From: Microbacterium terrae
Lineage (GTDB): Bacteria; Actinomycetota; Actinomycetes; Actinomycetales; Microbacteriaceae
Assembly: GCF_017831975.1 (NCBI RefSeq)
Contig: NZ_JAFDSS010000001.1
Location: 3,534,001 to 3,598,000, forward strand
Direction: 5' to 3'
DNA length: 64,000 bases
The notes beneath the pieces are model-generated. The model was not told the origin of the DNA and ran no database searches. It worked only from the letters and a program-made list of their open reading frames with translations. A program made the position numbers and the translations under genes. Below are positions 9,328 to 17,897 of the stretch, piece after piece (positions within the stretch are counted from its first letter, which is position 1; each line of letters opens with the position of its first letter).

Positions 9328-9414
9328 AGTCGGCCTTTCGGCTGGCGGGACACGGGTCTGTTCAGCCTAGGGGGTCGGCCCGCTGCTGAACCGGCCTGTG
9401 GAGAGCGTGTTCCG

Positions 9415-10314
9415 TCAGCCCCCGGCGCCGCCCCGCAACTGTGCGCGCACGTACCGCACAGCGGGGGAGTCGGTCATGCTCGTGCGCCAGACCGCGATCA
9501 CGGGCCGGGTCGGCACGGGCTCGTGCACGGGCACCGCGACCACGCCGTCGGGGAGACGACCACGGCCGAGCCGGGGCACCAGGGCCACGGCCGCGTCCGC
9601 CGCCACGAGCTGCATCTGCGAGGCGAACTCGACGCACCAGTAGTCGATCCGCGGCACCTGCGGCGCGCCGCGGAACATGTGGCAGAACCACTCGTAGCAG
9701 ATGGTGCCGTCGGGGGTGCTCGCCCAGATGCGCTCGGCGAGGTCGGCCGGCGTCACCGCCGGCCGGGCCGCGAGGGGGTCGTCCGCGTGCACGAGCACGT
9801 CGGCCACGTCGCGGAACAGCTCCTCGCTGCTGAGCGTGGGAGGCAGCGCGATGCCCACGCCCTCCCAGTGGTGGATGACCGCGAGATCCTGTGTGCCGGC
9901 GGCGACGGCGGCGACGGCATCCCACGGATCGATCTCGTTCACCGTCATGCGCAGGTCGGGTGCGCCGTCGCGCACCCGCGCGATCACGTCGGGCAGCACA
10001 CCGCGCACGGCCGTCGAGAACGCGGCGACGCGGATGGTGCCGCTCGGGCGGGCCTCGGCGTCATGGATGCGGGCACGCAGCGACTCCACCTGGTCACGCA
10101 GCATCCCGCCCTCGTCGACGACGCGACGACCGGCCGCGGTGAGCACGACGCCGCGACCCTCGCGGTCGAGCAGCGCCGTCCCGAGGTCGCGCTCGAGCCG
10201 CTTGATCTGCTGCGACACAGCCGACGGGGTGAAGCCGAGTTCGCGCGCGGCGCCGTGCACACTCCCCGAGCGGGAGACCGCGATCAGGGCGCCGACGGCA
10301 TCGAGGTCGATCAT
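9415..10314 (-). CDS. LysR-family transcriptional regulator
   Basis: 299 residues, standard length. The N-terminal winged helix-turn-helix is LDAVGALIAVSRSGSVHGAARELGFTPSAVSQQIKRLERDLGTALLDREGRGVVLTAAG, followed by a linker helix and a periplasmic-binding-like effector domain (TIRVAAFSTAVRGVLPDVIARVRDGAPDLRMTVNE). It is divergent from an EamA-type exporter 58 bases away, the usual arrangement for LysR control of a transporter. A TTCT-N7-AGAA element at 10335-10349 fits the T-N11-A type of LysR box. The inducer is unknown. Confidence 0.92.
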   Translation of the reverse strand: MIDLDAVGALIAVSRSGSVHGAARELGFTPSAVSQQIKRLERDLGTALLDREGRGVVLTAAGRRVVDEGGMLRDQVESLRARIHDAEARPSGTIRVAAFSTAVRGVLPDVIARVRDGAPDLRMTVNEIDPWDAVAAVAAGTQDLAVIHHWEGVGIALPPTLSSEELFRDVADVLVHADDPLAARPAVTPADLAERIWASTPDGTICYEWFCHMFRGAPQVPRIDYWCVEFASQMQLVAADAAVALVPRLGRGRLPDGVVAVPVHEPVPTRPVIAVWRTSMTDSPAVRYVRAQLRGGAGG

Positions 10315-10334
10315 GCGGTGACGCTACCATGCAG

Positions 10335-10349
10335 TTCTGCTACCGAGAA
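10335..10349. promoter_or_regulatory. Candidate LysR-type box
   Basis: TTCT (10335-10338) and AGAA (10346-10349) form an inverted repeat with a seven-base centre, matching the loose T-N11-A pattern of LysR sites. It sits in the 58-base gap between the lysR-type gene and the divergent EamA transporter gene. Confidence 0.35.
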
Positions 10350-10372
10350 TCGTTCAAGAATGCTCGCTGGAC

Positions 10373-11329
10373 GTGAATGATCGGATGCCTGAGCATCGAA
10401 GCATGCCCCTGCGCCCTGCCCTCCTCGCCGTGCTCGTCGCGCTCATCTGGGGTGCGAACTTCGTCGTGATCGACATCGGTCTCGAGGGCATGCCGCCGAC
10501 GCTGTTCCTCGCGCTCCGATTCGCGGTGGTGCTCGTTCCCGCGATCTTCTTCGTGCCCCGCCCGGCCGCGCCGCTGCGGGACGTGCTGCTGCTCGGTGTC
10601 TTCATGAGCATCGGCCAGTTCGGCCTGCTCTACACCGCTCTCGCGCTCGGGATGCCGGCGGGCATCGCCTCGCTCGTGCTGCAGGCGCAGGTGGTGCTGA
10701 CCGTCGTGTTCGCCGCGCTTGCGCTGCGCGAGCGTCCGAGCGCCGCACAGTCGGTGGGCGTCGGGGTCGGCGCGGTCGGACTCCTCGTCGTCGCCGTCGG
10801 CCGCGGCGGCCAGACGCCGCTGTTCGCGCTCCTCGTGACCGTCGCGGCCGCGGCTTCCTGGGCGATCGGCAACGTCATCGCGCGCCGCCTCGGCCGCTCC
10901 GGCACCGCTGCGCAGCATCCTCTCGCCGGGCTGTCGGTCACGGTGTGGTCGGCGCTCGTCGTGCCGCTGCCGATGCTGGCGCTGTCGCTGGTCATCGACG
11001 GACCGGATGCCGTCGGCTTCGCACTCACACACCTCACCGCCCCGCAGTTGCTGTCGACCGCCTACACCGCGGGTCTCGCGAGCCTCGTCGGCTACGGCAT
11101 CTGGAACACGCTGCTCGCGCGGTACGCGGCATCCGCCGTCGTTCCGTTCACGATGCTGGTGCCGCCGGTCGGCCTCGCCACCGCGTGGCTCGTGCTCGGC
11201 GAGATCCCGTCGCCCGCCGAGCTCGCGGGCGGCGCCGTGCTGCTGCTCGGCGTGGCGCTCGCGACCGGCGTGATCCGGCCGCCCCGCCCGCGGCGCGCCG
11301 AAGCCCGGGAGCTCAGTCGGTCAGCGTGA
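10373..11329 (+). CDS. EamA/DMT-superfamily transporter
   Basis: 318 residues from a GTG at 10373; ATG codons at 10385 and 10403 are possible alternative starts, the latter giving the more typical MPLRPALLAVLVALIWGANFVVI. Ten hydrophobic segments and two EamA repeats are visible. The signature PTLFLALRFAVVLVPAIFFV is in the first half; LGEIPSPAELAGGAVLLLGVALA is in the second. Such proteins export amino acids or metabolites across the cytoplasmic membrane; the substrate is not predictable. Its stop overlaps the end of the convergent DUF1801 gene by 17 bases. Confidence 0.9.
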   Translation: MNDRMPEHRSMPLRPALLAVLVALIWGANFVVIDIGLEGMPPTLFLALRFAVVLVPAIFFVPRPAAPLRDVLLLGVFMSIGQFGLLYTALALGMPAGIASLVLQAQVVLTVVFAALALRERPSAAQSVGVGVGAVGLLVVAVGRGGQTPLFALLVTVAAAASWAIGNVIARRLGRSGTAAQHPLAGLSVTVWSALVVPLPMLALSLVIDGPDAVGFALTHLTAPQLLSTAYTAGLASLVGYGIWNTLLARYAASAVVPFTMLVPPVGLATAWLVLGEIPSPAELAGGAVLLLGVALATGVIRPPRPRRAEARELSRSA

Positions 11330-11741
11330 TGGTGGCGCCGTCCCACCCCTGGCCGCTGCGCATCTGCGCTTCGGAGTCGGCGATGATCTGCCGCAGCACG
11401 TCGTGGTCGACGAGATCGAGGTCCTTCAGATAGAGGCACGAGACGCTCGTGGTGTGCGGGCCGAGATCGGCCAGAGCCGCCGTGCGGCTCGTGAATCCCG
11501 GGGCGAGGTACAGCGTGCTCGCCTGCTTGCGGGGCGCGAACGCCGTGACGGGCATGTCGCCCTGGGTTCCGGTGGGGTAGAGGTAGTGGCACGAGCCGAA
11601 GCCGATGATCGTGCCCCACAGCTCGGGGTCGCGACCGGTGATCTCCGACATGATCGCGAGCATCGTCTCGGCGTCGCGCCGCCGCTTCGCGGGCGTCACC
11701 CCCGCGATGAACGCGGCGACGCTTCCTCCCGTCTTCTGCAT
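11313..11741 (-). CDS. DUF1801-domain protein
   Basis: 142 residues. The whole length fits DUF1801 (YdhG-like fold): AAFIAGVTPAKRRRDAETMLAIMSEITGRDPELWGTIIGFGSCHYLYPTGTQGDMPVTAFAPRKQASTLYL, then a final helix. Its role in the cell is not known. It starts one base inside the stop of the upstream HhH-GPD gene (TGATG), so the two are translationally coupled; this might hint at a DNA-linked function but proves nothing. Confidence 0.85.
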   Translation of the reverse strand: MQKTGGSVAAFIAGVTPAKRRRDAETMLAIMSEITGRDPELWGTIIGFGSCHYLYPTGTQGDMPVTAFAPRKQASTLYLAPGFTSRTAALADLGPHTTSVSCLYLKDLDLVDHDVLRQIIADSEAQMRSGQGWDGATITLTD

Positions 11742-12340
11742 CAGACGCCCCCGCCGCCGCTCTTGGCGGCCGCCTTCATCTCGCGCTTGTGCTCGCGCAC
11801 CTTCGTGAGCGACTCCGCCGAGGTGATGTCGGCGACGCTGCGGAAGGAGCCCTCGTCACCGTACGATCCGGCGGCCTCGCGCCAGCCCGCACCGGTGTAC
11901 CCGTACTGCTTGCCGAGGAGGGCGAGGAAGATCTTCGCCTTCTGCTCGCCGAAGCCGGGCAGGCCCTTCAGGCGCTTCAGCACCGTCGCGCCGTCGGGCT
12001 GACCGCCGCCGTCGGCGGCAGGACGCGTCCAGATCGCGGCCGCGTCGCCGCCCCAGTCGCCGGCGACCGCCGCGCACAGGGCCTGCACCCGGGCGGCCAT
12101 GGAGCCCGGGAACCGATGCACTGCGGGCGTCTTCTTGAACTCCTCGGCGAAGGTCTCGGGGTCGTACCCGGCGATCGCGGCGGCATCGAGGGGGCCCGAG
12201 CGCTGCTGGATCTTCAGCGGGCCGGCGAAGGCGGTCTCCATCGCGACCTGCTGGTCGAGCAGCATGCCGATGAGCAGCGCCAGCGGTTCGTCTGTGAGCA
12301 GGCGGTCGGCCGCCGCGTCGCCGGTGATGTGCAGGGTCAT
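11741..12340 (-). CDS. HhH-GPD-type base-excision-repair-like protein
   Basis: 199 residues from the ATG at 12340. The frame is open upstream, but that part is antisense to the divergent FAD enzyme. The protein opens MTLHITGDAAADRLLTDEPLALLIGMLLDQQVAMETAFAGP, followed by YDPETFAEEFKK and the helix-hairpin-helix LKGLPGFGEQKAKIFLALLGKQYG. This is the short actinobacterial family annotated as HhH-GPD base-excision DNA repair protein. Compared with EndoIII/MutY there is no obvious iron-sulfur loop, and the catalytic Asp is not evident, so glycosylase activity is unproven. It is followed by a coupled DUF1801 gene. Confidence 0.85.
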   Translation of the reverse strand: MTLHITGDAAADRLLTDEPLALLIGMLLDQQVAMETAFAGPLKIQQRSGPLDAAAIAGYDPETFAEEFKKTPAVHRFPGSMAARVQALCAAVAGDWGGDAAAIWTRPAADGGGQPDGATVLKRLKGLPGFGEQKAKIFLALLGKQYGYTGAGWREAAGSYGDEGSFRSVADITSAESLTKVREHKREMKAAAKSGGGGV

Positions 12341-12401
12341 GCGTCCAGTCTTCCACCGGTCGCCGGTGGGCGGCATGCACCCGGATGGGAGGATGGAGAT
12401 C

Positions 12402-13892
12402 GTGACCGCTGACTCCCAACCGCTCGATGACCTGATCGCGCATGCGCACGAGACCCGCGTCGTCGTGATCGGAGGCGGCATCGCCGGACTCGTCGCCGCG
12501 TACGAGTTCGCGAAGGTCGGGATGCCGGTGGTCGTGCTCGAGCGCGATGCCGGATTCGGCGGAGCCATCGGCCGCGCAGAGATCGACGGGATGCCGGTGA
12601 GCACGGGAGCGACCGGATGGTCGGCCGGCAGTGCCGAGATGGCCGCCCTCGTGGCGGAACTGGGACTCTCGGATGACGTCGTCGAGCCGAAGGAGGACGC
12701 CGTCTGGATCGCGGGGCTCCCCCGCGGGGGAGCTGCTCCGCTTCCCACCGAGACCGTGCTGGGCATCCCGGCGAATCCGTGGGACCCGTCGGTGCACCCG
12801 TTCATCGGCCTGCCGGGAGCATGGCGCGCCTACCTCGATCGCCTCCGCCCGCCGTTCACGATCGGCAAGCAGCACAACCTCGCCACGCTCGTCCGCTCGC
12901 GCATGGGCGCCGCCGTGCTCGACAACCTCGTCGCGCCGCTGTCGGTCGGCGCTTTCGGCATCGATCCCGTCGACGTCGATGTCGTCGCCGCCGCGCCGGG
13001 CCTGAGCTCGGCGCTCACGCGCACCGGATCGCTCGGCGGCGCCGTCGCCGACCTGCTGGTGGACCGGCCCGCGGGTGCCGCGGTCCGCAGCCTCGACGGC
13101 GGTCTGCCGCGCCTGGTCGACGCGCTCTGCGAACGCCTGCGGCAGCTCGGCGCGCAGCTGCACAACGGTGTCACGGCGATGGGCCTCGTGCGGGAGGCCG
13201 CGGGATGGACGGTGTCGGTCGAGGGTGTGGGCGTGGATGTCGACGGCGCCGCGTCTGCAGAAGCCCCGGGCGACGCGTCGCCGCGCACGCTGACCGCGGA
13301 GATCGTCGTCGTCGCGACCGACGAGTCGGCTGCTGCCGCCCTGCTCGCACCGCATGTCGCGATCGACGCGCACCCTCCGACGCACGAGCGCCACGTGGTG
13401 ACGCTCGTGGTCGATGCTCCGTCCCTCGACTCCGCACCGCGGGGAGCGACCGTGCACGCCGTGCCGGGAACCGCCGCCGCTGCCTCCGTTGCCGTCGACT
13501 CGGTGCGGTGGGCGCACGTCGCCGCCCTCGCCGGAGCCGGCCGGCACGTGCTTCAGGTGGCGCTCGCCGCGCCGCCTGAGGCCGCCGACTCGGATGCGGC
13601 AGTCGTGGCGGTGGCGCGGGAGGCGGCATCCGTCCTCCTCGGCGTCGGCCTCCCGCCGGCGGCGGTGCGCGGCTGGAACCACGCCGGCTACGAGCTCGCG
13701 CGTCCTGCCTCGGCAGCCGGCCACGAGGCACGCATGCAGGCCGCCCGCAGCGCCGTGTCGCAGGCGCCCGGGCTGGTCGCGGTCGGTGCGTGGATGAGCG
13801 GCAGCGGCATCGCGCAGGTGGTGCGCGACACCATGGCCGAGGCGGAGAGCGTGCGTCAGCGGATTCTGTGGGGACCGCAGCCGGAGAGGTGA
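12402..13892 (+). CDS. hemG: FAD-dependent protoporphyrinogen/coproporphyrinogen oxidase (HemG/HemY type)
   Basis: 496 residues from the GTG at 12402; GGGAGG nine bases upstream favours it over the ATG at 12393. The N-terminal dinucleotide-binding motif is VVVIGGGIAGLVAAYEF, followed by VVLERDAGFGGAIGRAEIDG. FAD/substrate elements (LSVGAFGIDPVDVD, GGLPRLVDAL, GVGLPPAAVRGWNHAGYELA) and a C-terminal VGAWMSGSGIAQVVRDTMAEAE complete the fold. It oxidises a porphyrinogen late in heme synthesis. Actinobacteria use the coproporphyrin branch, so the real substrate is probably coproporphyrinogen III (cgoX/hemY). hemD lies 1.4 kb downstream on the same strand. Confidence 0.85.
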   Translation: MTADSQPLDDLIAHAHETRVVVIGGGIAGLVAAYEFAKVGMPVVVLERDAGFGGAIGRAEIDGMPVSTGATGWSAGSAEMAALVAELGLSDDVVEPKEDAVWIAGLPRGGAAPLPTETVLGIPANPWDPSVHPFIGLPGAWRAYLDRLRPPFTIGKQHNLATLVRSRMGAAVLDNLVAPLSVGAFGIDPVDVDVVAAAPGLSSALTRTGSLGGAVADLLVDRPAGAAVRSLDGGLPRLVDALCERLRQLGAQLHNGVTAMGLVREAAGWTVSVEGVGVDVDGAASAEAPGDASPRTLTAEIVVVATDESAAAALLAPHVAIDAHPPTHERHVVTLVVDAPSLDSAPRGATVHAVPGTAAAASVAVDSVRWAHVAALAGAGRHVLQVALAAPPEAADSDAAVVAVAREAASVLLGVGLPPAAVRGWNHAGYELARPASAAGHEARMQAARSAVSQAPGLVAVGAWMSGSGIAQVVRDTMAEAESVRQRILWGPQPER

Positions 13893-13991
13893 ACCCGTCG
13901 TGGCAGCTCGATCGGCCCGCGGATGCCGGAATCGGCATATGGGGCTAACCTGGGTGGACCAGCACGCGCTCCACCGACGTGAGGAGACCCC

Positions 13992-14381
13992 ATGAGGGGC
14001 AAGGCAGGACTCGTCATCGGCTTGGCGATCGGCTACGTACTCGGCACTCGTGCGGGTCGTGAGCGGTACGAGCAGATCAAGACGCAATGGCTCAAGGTCT
14101 GGAACCTCGATCCCGTGCAGGAGCAGGTCGACAAGGTGAAGGACTTCGCCAAGTCCACCGCCATGGCACTCCCGAGCACGCTGTGGGACTCGGCGGTCAA
14201 GGTGACCAAGGCCGCGTCGTCGCGCGGCACGGCCGGGCAGAAGCTCGACGCCGCCGTGCAGGCGGGCAAGGACTCGGCCGACGACGTCGAGCGCGCCGCG
14301 AAGACCTCGGCGAAGGCCGTGAAGGATGCCGCGGCTGACGCCATCGACGATGCAGCCGACGCCGGCCGCGGCGGAGCGTGA
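13992..14381 (+). CDS. YtxH-like small membrane-anchored protein
   Basis: 129 residues, ATG with GAGGAGA eight bases upstream. It starts with MRGKAGLVIGLAIGYVLGTRAGRERYEQIK, a short membrane anchor ending in the GTRAGRERYEQI motif common in actinobacterial YtxH-like proteins. The remainder is an Ala/Lys/Asp-rich helix, probably coiled coil. Function is unknown; such proteins are often linked to envelope stress. The next two genes (holin-like PF07332-type and DUF3618-like) are tightly packed behind it, making a three-gene envelope unit. Confidence 0.75.
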   Translation: MRGKAGLVIGLAIGYVLGTRAGRERYEQIKTQWLKVWNLDPVQEQVDKVKDFAKSTAMALPSTLWDSAVKVTKAASSRGTAGQKLDAAVQAGKDSADDVERAAKTSAKAVKDAAADAIDDAADAGRGGA

Positions 14382-14382
14382 C

Positions 14383-14790
14383 ATGACGACGCCTCGCGGA
14401 TTCCGCGATCGCGCGGACGACTCGTTCCTCACCCTTCTCGGCGACGTTCCCGAACTCGTCCGAAACCTCGTCATCGCCGAGGTCGATTCGGCCAAGACGT
14501 GGCTGCGGCGCACGGCGAAGGACGGCGGCTGGGGAGCGCTGTGGTTCTTCCTCGCCCTGTTCGTGCTGTTCTGGTCGGTGCCCGCCCTCTTCACGTTCCT
14601 CGTCGCCGGGGCGTACTCGTGGTGGGGCTGGCCGGTATGGGTCGGCGCGCTGGTGATGTTCGTGGTGGGACTGCTGATCGTGGCGACCTTCGTGTGGCTC
14701 GGCATCCTCCGCTTCCGTCGTCTCTCGCAGCGTCAGAACCCCGTGCAGTCGATCGCCCAAGACGTCAAGGAGGTGCGCGATGAGTTCTGA
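14383..14790 (+). CDS. Phage-holin-superfamily-like membrane protein (Phage_holin_3_6 type)
   Basis: 135 residues from the ATG at 14383, two bases after the previous stop, with GGAG six bases upstream. The N-terminal amphipathic stretch LLGDVPELVRNLVIAEVDSAKTWL is typical of Phage_holin_3_6. Two membrane segments follow (LWFFLALFVLFWSVPALFTFLVAGAY and VWVGALVMFVVGLLIVATFVWLGIL). Despite the family name these are chromosomal actinobacterial proteins, and no other phage gene is near. It overlaps the next gene by 11 bases. Confidence 0.8.
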   Translation: MTTPRGFRDRADDSFLTLLGDVPELVRNLVIAEVDSAKTWLRRTAKDGGWGALWFFLALFVLFWSVPALFTFLVAGAYSWWGWPVWVGALVMFVVGLLIVATFVWLGILRFRRLSQRQNPVQSIAQDVKEVRDEF

Positions 14791-15058
14791 CGCGCCCGTG
14801 CCCGTGCCCCGCACCGCCGTTCCGCTGGGGATCACCGACCCGGTCGTGCAGGCGCGCGCCGAACTCAAGGCGGCGCTGGCCGCGATCGAGGAGAAGGCCA
14901 ACATCCCGCGGCGCGTCGGCGTCGCCGTCGATGACGGCGTCGACAAGGCGCGCACGTTCCAGCGCCGCAACCCCGTCGCGGCGGCCGCGTTCCTCATCGC
15001 CGGTGCCGCCGCGGTCGGACTCGGCGTATGGGCCGCCGTCCGCGCGTACACGCGCTGA
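14780..15058 (+). CDS. DUF3618-like membrane protein
   Basis: 92 residues. An N-terminal region (DPVVQARAELKAALAAIEEKANIPRRVG) with the ARAEL pattern of DUF3618 is followed by a linker and one C-terminal membrane segment (NPVAAAAFLIAGAAAVGLGVWAAV). Function is unknown. It overlaps the holin-like gene by 11 bases, so the three small envelope genes are one transcriptional unit. Confidence 0.75.
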   Translation: MSSDAPVPVPRTAVPLGITDPVVQARAELKAALAAIEEKANIPRRVGVAVDDGVDKARTFQRRNPVAAAAFLIAGAAAVGLGVWAAVRAYTR

Positions 15059-15265
15059 CATCCCGACGGTCGCCGCGCGGCATTTCGGCGGTCGTCCCCC
15101 GGTCGTGATCGACGACTGGACGCCCGGCGCCGGGCGCGGGGTATGCTCGACTATCAGGCAGTGCAAAGGTGCGTATGCTGCCGACCGCGCGAACCCGATT
15201 CCATCGCGCGTCGGCTGCTCGAACGTGGTGGGCGGCCGACTGGGCACCACGAGAGTCGACCTGAC
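15059..15265 (+). other. Intergenic region before hemD
   Basis: These 207 bases hold no supported gene. Two TATGCT hexamers (15142-15147 and 15174-15179) within a GTATGCT direct repeat could be -10 elements for hemD, giving a leader of about 80-115 nt; no matching -35 is clear. A GC hairpin (CCCGGCGCCGGG, about 15123-15134) could end the upstream envelope unit. Confidence 0.3.
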
Positions 15266-16108
15266 ATGAATACAGCCCCCCGGCACAGCAACGACAAGCC
15301 CCTCACCGGCTGGCGCGTCCTCGTGCCCCGCGGTGGACCGTGGGGCGACGGCGTCGCCGCCTCGCTGCGCAGCCAAGGAGCGGTCCCGGTGATCGCTCCG
15401 CTCATCAACTTCGCGCCCACCCACGACCACGAGACGCTCGAGAAGGCCATCGCCGACCTCGCCGGCGGCGCCTTCGAATGGCTCACTGTCACCAGCGCCA
15501 CGACGGTCGACGTCCTCTACGCGTACCGTGCGACCATCCCCGCGTCCACGAAGGTCGCCGCCGTCGGCGAGACCACCGCGGCCGCTCTGCAGGCAGTCGG
15601 CTACCGCGTCGACCTCGTCCCCGAGGATGACAACTCGGCCGCCGGAATGGCGGAGCAGCTCATCGCCCTCGAGCCAGAGCCCCGCGACATCCTGACCCTG
15701 CGCAGCGAGATCGCGAAGCCGGTGCTCACGCGCACGCTCTCGCAGGCCGGCCACCGCGTGCGCAGCGTGGTCGCGTACCGCACCGTCGGCGTGCCGGTCT
15801 CGGAGCGCATCGCCGCCGATGTGCGCTCGGGCCGCATCAACGCGATCCTCGTGACGAGCGGCTCGGTGGCCGAGCAGGTGCACGAGCAGTTCCCCGACCT
15901 TCCCGAAGACACCCTGATCGCCGCGATCGGTCCGCGCACCGCGAAGGATGCCCGCCGCGCAGGGCTCTCCGTCGACGTCGTCGCCGACACCCAGACCGTC
16001 GATGCCCTCATCGGCGCCGTCGCCCGGTTCTCGCTTCCCCACGCAGCAGACGAGTTCGGGCCCAAGACCGGGGTGATCCCGCTCCCCGGCATGAATCGCT
16101 CGGTCTGA
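15266..16108 (+). CDS. hemD: Uroporphyrinogen-III synthase
   Basis: 280 residues from the ATG at 15266, chosen because the homologous region begins at LTGWRVLVPRGGPWGDGVAASLRSQGAVPVIAPLINFAP. HemD features follow: FEWLTVTSATTVDVL, KVAAVGETTAAALQAVGYRVDLVP, ILTLRSEIAKPVLTRTLSQAGHRVRSVVAYRTV, AILVTSGSVAEQ and LIAAIGPRTAKDARRAGLSVDVVADTQTVDALI. It cyclises hydroxymethylbilane to uroporphyrinogen III with D-ring inversion. The C-terminal tail (DEFGPKTGVIPLPGMNRSV) is an extension. The cofD gene begins five bases after its stop, so heme and F420 genes appear to share a transcript. Confidence 0.88.
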   Translation: MNTAPRHSNDKPLTGWRVLVPRGGPWGDGVAASLRSQGAVPVIAPLINFAPTHDHETLEKAIADLAGGAFEWLTVTSATTVDVLYAYRATIPASTKVAAVGETTAAALQAVGYRVDLVPEDDNSAAGMAEQLIALEPEPRDILTLRSEIAKPVLTRTLSQAGHRVRSVVAYRTVGVPVSERIAADVRSGRINAILVTSGSVAEQVHEQFPDLPEDTLIAAIGPRTAKDARRAGLSVDVVADTQTVDALIGAVARFSLPHAADEFGPKTGVIPLPGMNRSV

Positions 16109-16112
16109 TCCG

Positions 16113-17093
16113 ATGGCGGCACCTCGGATCGTCGTCCTCGCCGGCGGCGTGGGCGGTTCGCGCTTCGTGCTCGGTGTGCGCGGTGCGCTGCGTGCGCGCG
16201 GCATCGCCGACACGGCGGCAGCCCTCACCGTCGTCGTGAACACCGGCGACGACCTCTGGCTCTCGGGCGTGCGGCTGCAGCCCGACGTCGATTCGATCAC
16301 CTACGCCCTCGCCGGCGTCAACGACACCGAGCGAGGCTGGGGTCGTGAAGGCGACACGGAGCGGGTCAACGCCGAAGTGCAGGCGTGGGGCTCGGGCTGG
16401 CCGTGGTTCACGCTCGGCGATCTCGACCTCGGTACGCATCTCGCCCGCACGGGCTGGCTGCGTGACGGTCTCACCCCGGCCCAGGTGCTCGAGCGGATGG
16501 CGGGGCGCTGGCCGCTCGGCGCGCGTCTGCTGCCGATGACCGACGCCGAGGTCGACACGCAGGTCGTCGTCGACGGCGGCACGACGATGCACTTCCAGGA
16601 GTGGTGGACGCGTCACCGCGCGACCCTCGCGCCCGAGCGGTTCGAGAACCCGGGAATGGATGCCGCGGTGCCCGCGCCGGGCGTCGTCGAAGCCATCGCC
16701 GAGGCCGACGTCGTGCTCGTCGCCCCGTCGAACCCGGTGGTCTCGATCGGACCGATCCTCGCCGTGCCGGGCGTGCGCGACGCCCTCGCGACGACCGTCG
16801 CGCCGGTCGTCGGAGTGTCGCCGATCATCGGCGGCCGCGTGGTGCGCGGCATGGCCGACGTGTGCCTTGCGGCGATCGGCGTCGAGACGTCGGCTGCTGC
16901 GGTCGCTCGCCACTACGGCGCGCGCAGCGCCGGCGGTGTGCTCGACGCGTGGCTGCTCGCCGAGGAGGACGCCGCCGCGGCGGAGGAGGTCGCCGGGGCA
17001 GGCATCCGTCCGCTCGTCGCCCCGCTGTGGATGACGGATGCCGCGCGATCGGCCGCCCTCGCCGAGGCCGCGCTCGGCGCGGCGGGCGTGTGA
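16113..17093 (+). CDS. cofD: 2-phospho-L-lactate transferase (F420 biosynthesis)
   Basis: 326 residues. N-terminal IVVLAGGVGGSRFVLGVRGAL is the CofD/FbiA nucleotide-binding start. VVVNTGDDLWLSGVRLQPDVDSITYALAGV, ERGWGREGDTERVNAEVQAWG and WFTLGDLDLGTHLART are all diagnostic; VLVAPSNPVVSIGPILAVPGVRDAL and VGVSPIIGGRVVRGMAD follow. It transfers the phospho-lactyl (or PEP-derived) moiety from the GDP/GPP-activated donor to FO, making F420-0 or dehydro-F420-0. It follows hemD by five bases and shares a TGATG junction with the next transporter gene. cofC and fbiC lie on the opposite strand within 8 kb. Confidence 0.93.
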   Translation: MAAPRIVVLAGGVGGSRFVLGVRGALRARGIADTAAALTVVVNTGDDLWLSGVRLQPDVDSITYALAGVNDTERGWGREGDTERVNAEVQAWGSGWPWFTLGDLDLGTHLARTGWLRDGLTPAQVLERMAGRWPLGARLLPMTDAEVDTQVVVDGGTTMHFQEWWTRHRATLAPERFENPGMDAAVPAPGVVEAIAEADVVLVAPSNPVVSIGPILAVPGVRDALATTVAPVVGVSPIIGGRVVRGMADVCLAAIGVETSAAAVARHYGARSAGGVLDAWLLAEEDAAAAEEVAGAGIRPLVAPLWMTDAARSAALAEAALGAAGV

Positions 17094-17839
17094 TGCCCGA
17101 ACTCACTGGATGGGCCTGGGCCCTGCTCGCGCTCGCCGCGGTGGTCGTCGGACTGTCGAAGACCGCCGTGCCCGGGGCGGGCACCATCGCCGTCGCCATC
17201 TTCGCGGCGGTGCTGCCGGCCCGGCAGTCGACCGGTGTGCTGCTGCTCCTCCTGATCCTCGCCGACCTGTTCGCGGTCGCGATGTACCGGCGTCACGCCG
17301 ACTGGAAGGCGCTGGTGCGACTGGCCCCCGCGGTCGTGGTGGGCGTGCTGCTCGGCGTGGTCTTCCTCTGGTTCGCCGACGATGTCTGGGTCAAGCGCAC
17401 CATCGGCGTGATCCTGCTCGGGGTGATCGCGATCACCCTGCTCCGCCGGCGACTGCAGGCCGGTGCCGGCGCCGACACGGGGTCGCACCGCATCGCCGCC
17501 GCGACCTACGGCTCGCTCGGCGGCTTCACGACGATGGTGGCGAACGCCGCCGGCCCCGTCATGTCGATGTACTTCCTCGCGGCGCGCTTCGAAGTGAAGG
17601 CGTTCCTCGGCACCGCCGCGTGGTTCTTCGCGATCGTCAACGTGTTCAAGGTGCCCTTCTCGATCGGGCTCGGCATCATCACCGTGCCGGGGCTGCTGAT
17701 CGACCTCGTGCTCGCGCCGCTCGTGATCGTCGCCGCGTTCTTCGGCAGGTGGCTCGCGGATCGCATGCCGCAGCAGCTCTTCGAGAAGCTCGTGATCGTG
17801 TTCACCATCGTGGGCGCGGTGTACCTGCTGGTCAGCTGA
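17093..17839 (+). CDS. TauE/SafE-family permease
   Basis: 248 residues, ATG overlapping the cofD stop by one base. Seven to eight hydrophobic segments are visible: WAWALLALAAVVVGLSKTAVPGAGTIAVAIFAAVLP with the family GLSKT...G motif, then STGVLLLLLILADLFAVAMYRRHADW, and a second repeat GGFTTMVANAAGPVMSMYFLA. This is the TauE/SafE (sulfite/organosulfonate exporter) family; the anion carried cannot be told. Coupling to cofD may be only positional. Confidence 0.9.
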   Translation: MPELTGWAWALLALAAVVVGLSKTAVPGAGTIAVAIFAAVLPARQSTGVLLLLLILADLFAVAMYRRHADWKALVRLAPAVVVGVLLGVVFLWFADDVWVKRTIGVILLGVIAITLLRRRLQAGAGADTGSHRIAAATYGSLGGFTTMVANAAGPVMSMYFLAARFEVKAFLGTAAWFFAIVNVFKVPFSIGLGIITVPGLLIDLVLAPLVIVAAFFGRWLADRMPQQLFEKLVIVFTIVGAVYLLVS

Positions 17840-17897
17840 GCCGCCTCCGCCCTTCCGAGCGATCCGGTCCGCACCGAGGGCATGCCAGGATCGGACA

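Noticed and set aside
11856..14705. Very long minus-strand open frame (949 codons) over the HhH-GPD, hemG and envelope genes
   Set aside because: Only its 5'-to-3' overlap with other frames is open because of the high GC content; the translation is Arg/Gly/His-rich with no domain, and well-supported genes lie on the other frames.
14383..14790. Prophage remnant (holin)
   Set aside because: The protein belongs to the chromosomal Phage_holin_3_6-like group, and there are no integrase, capsid, tail or attachment-site genes nearby.
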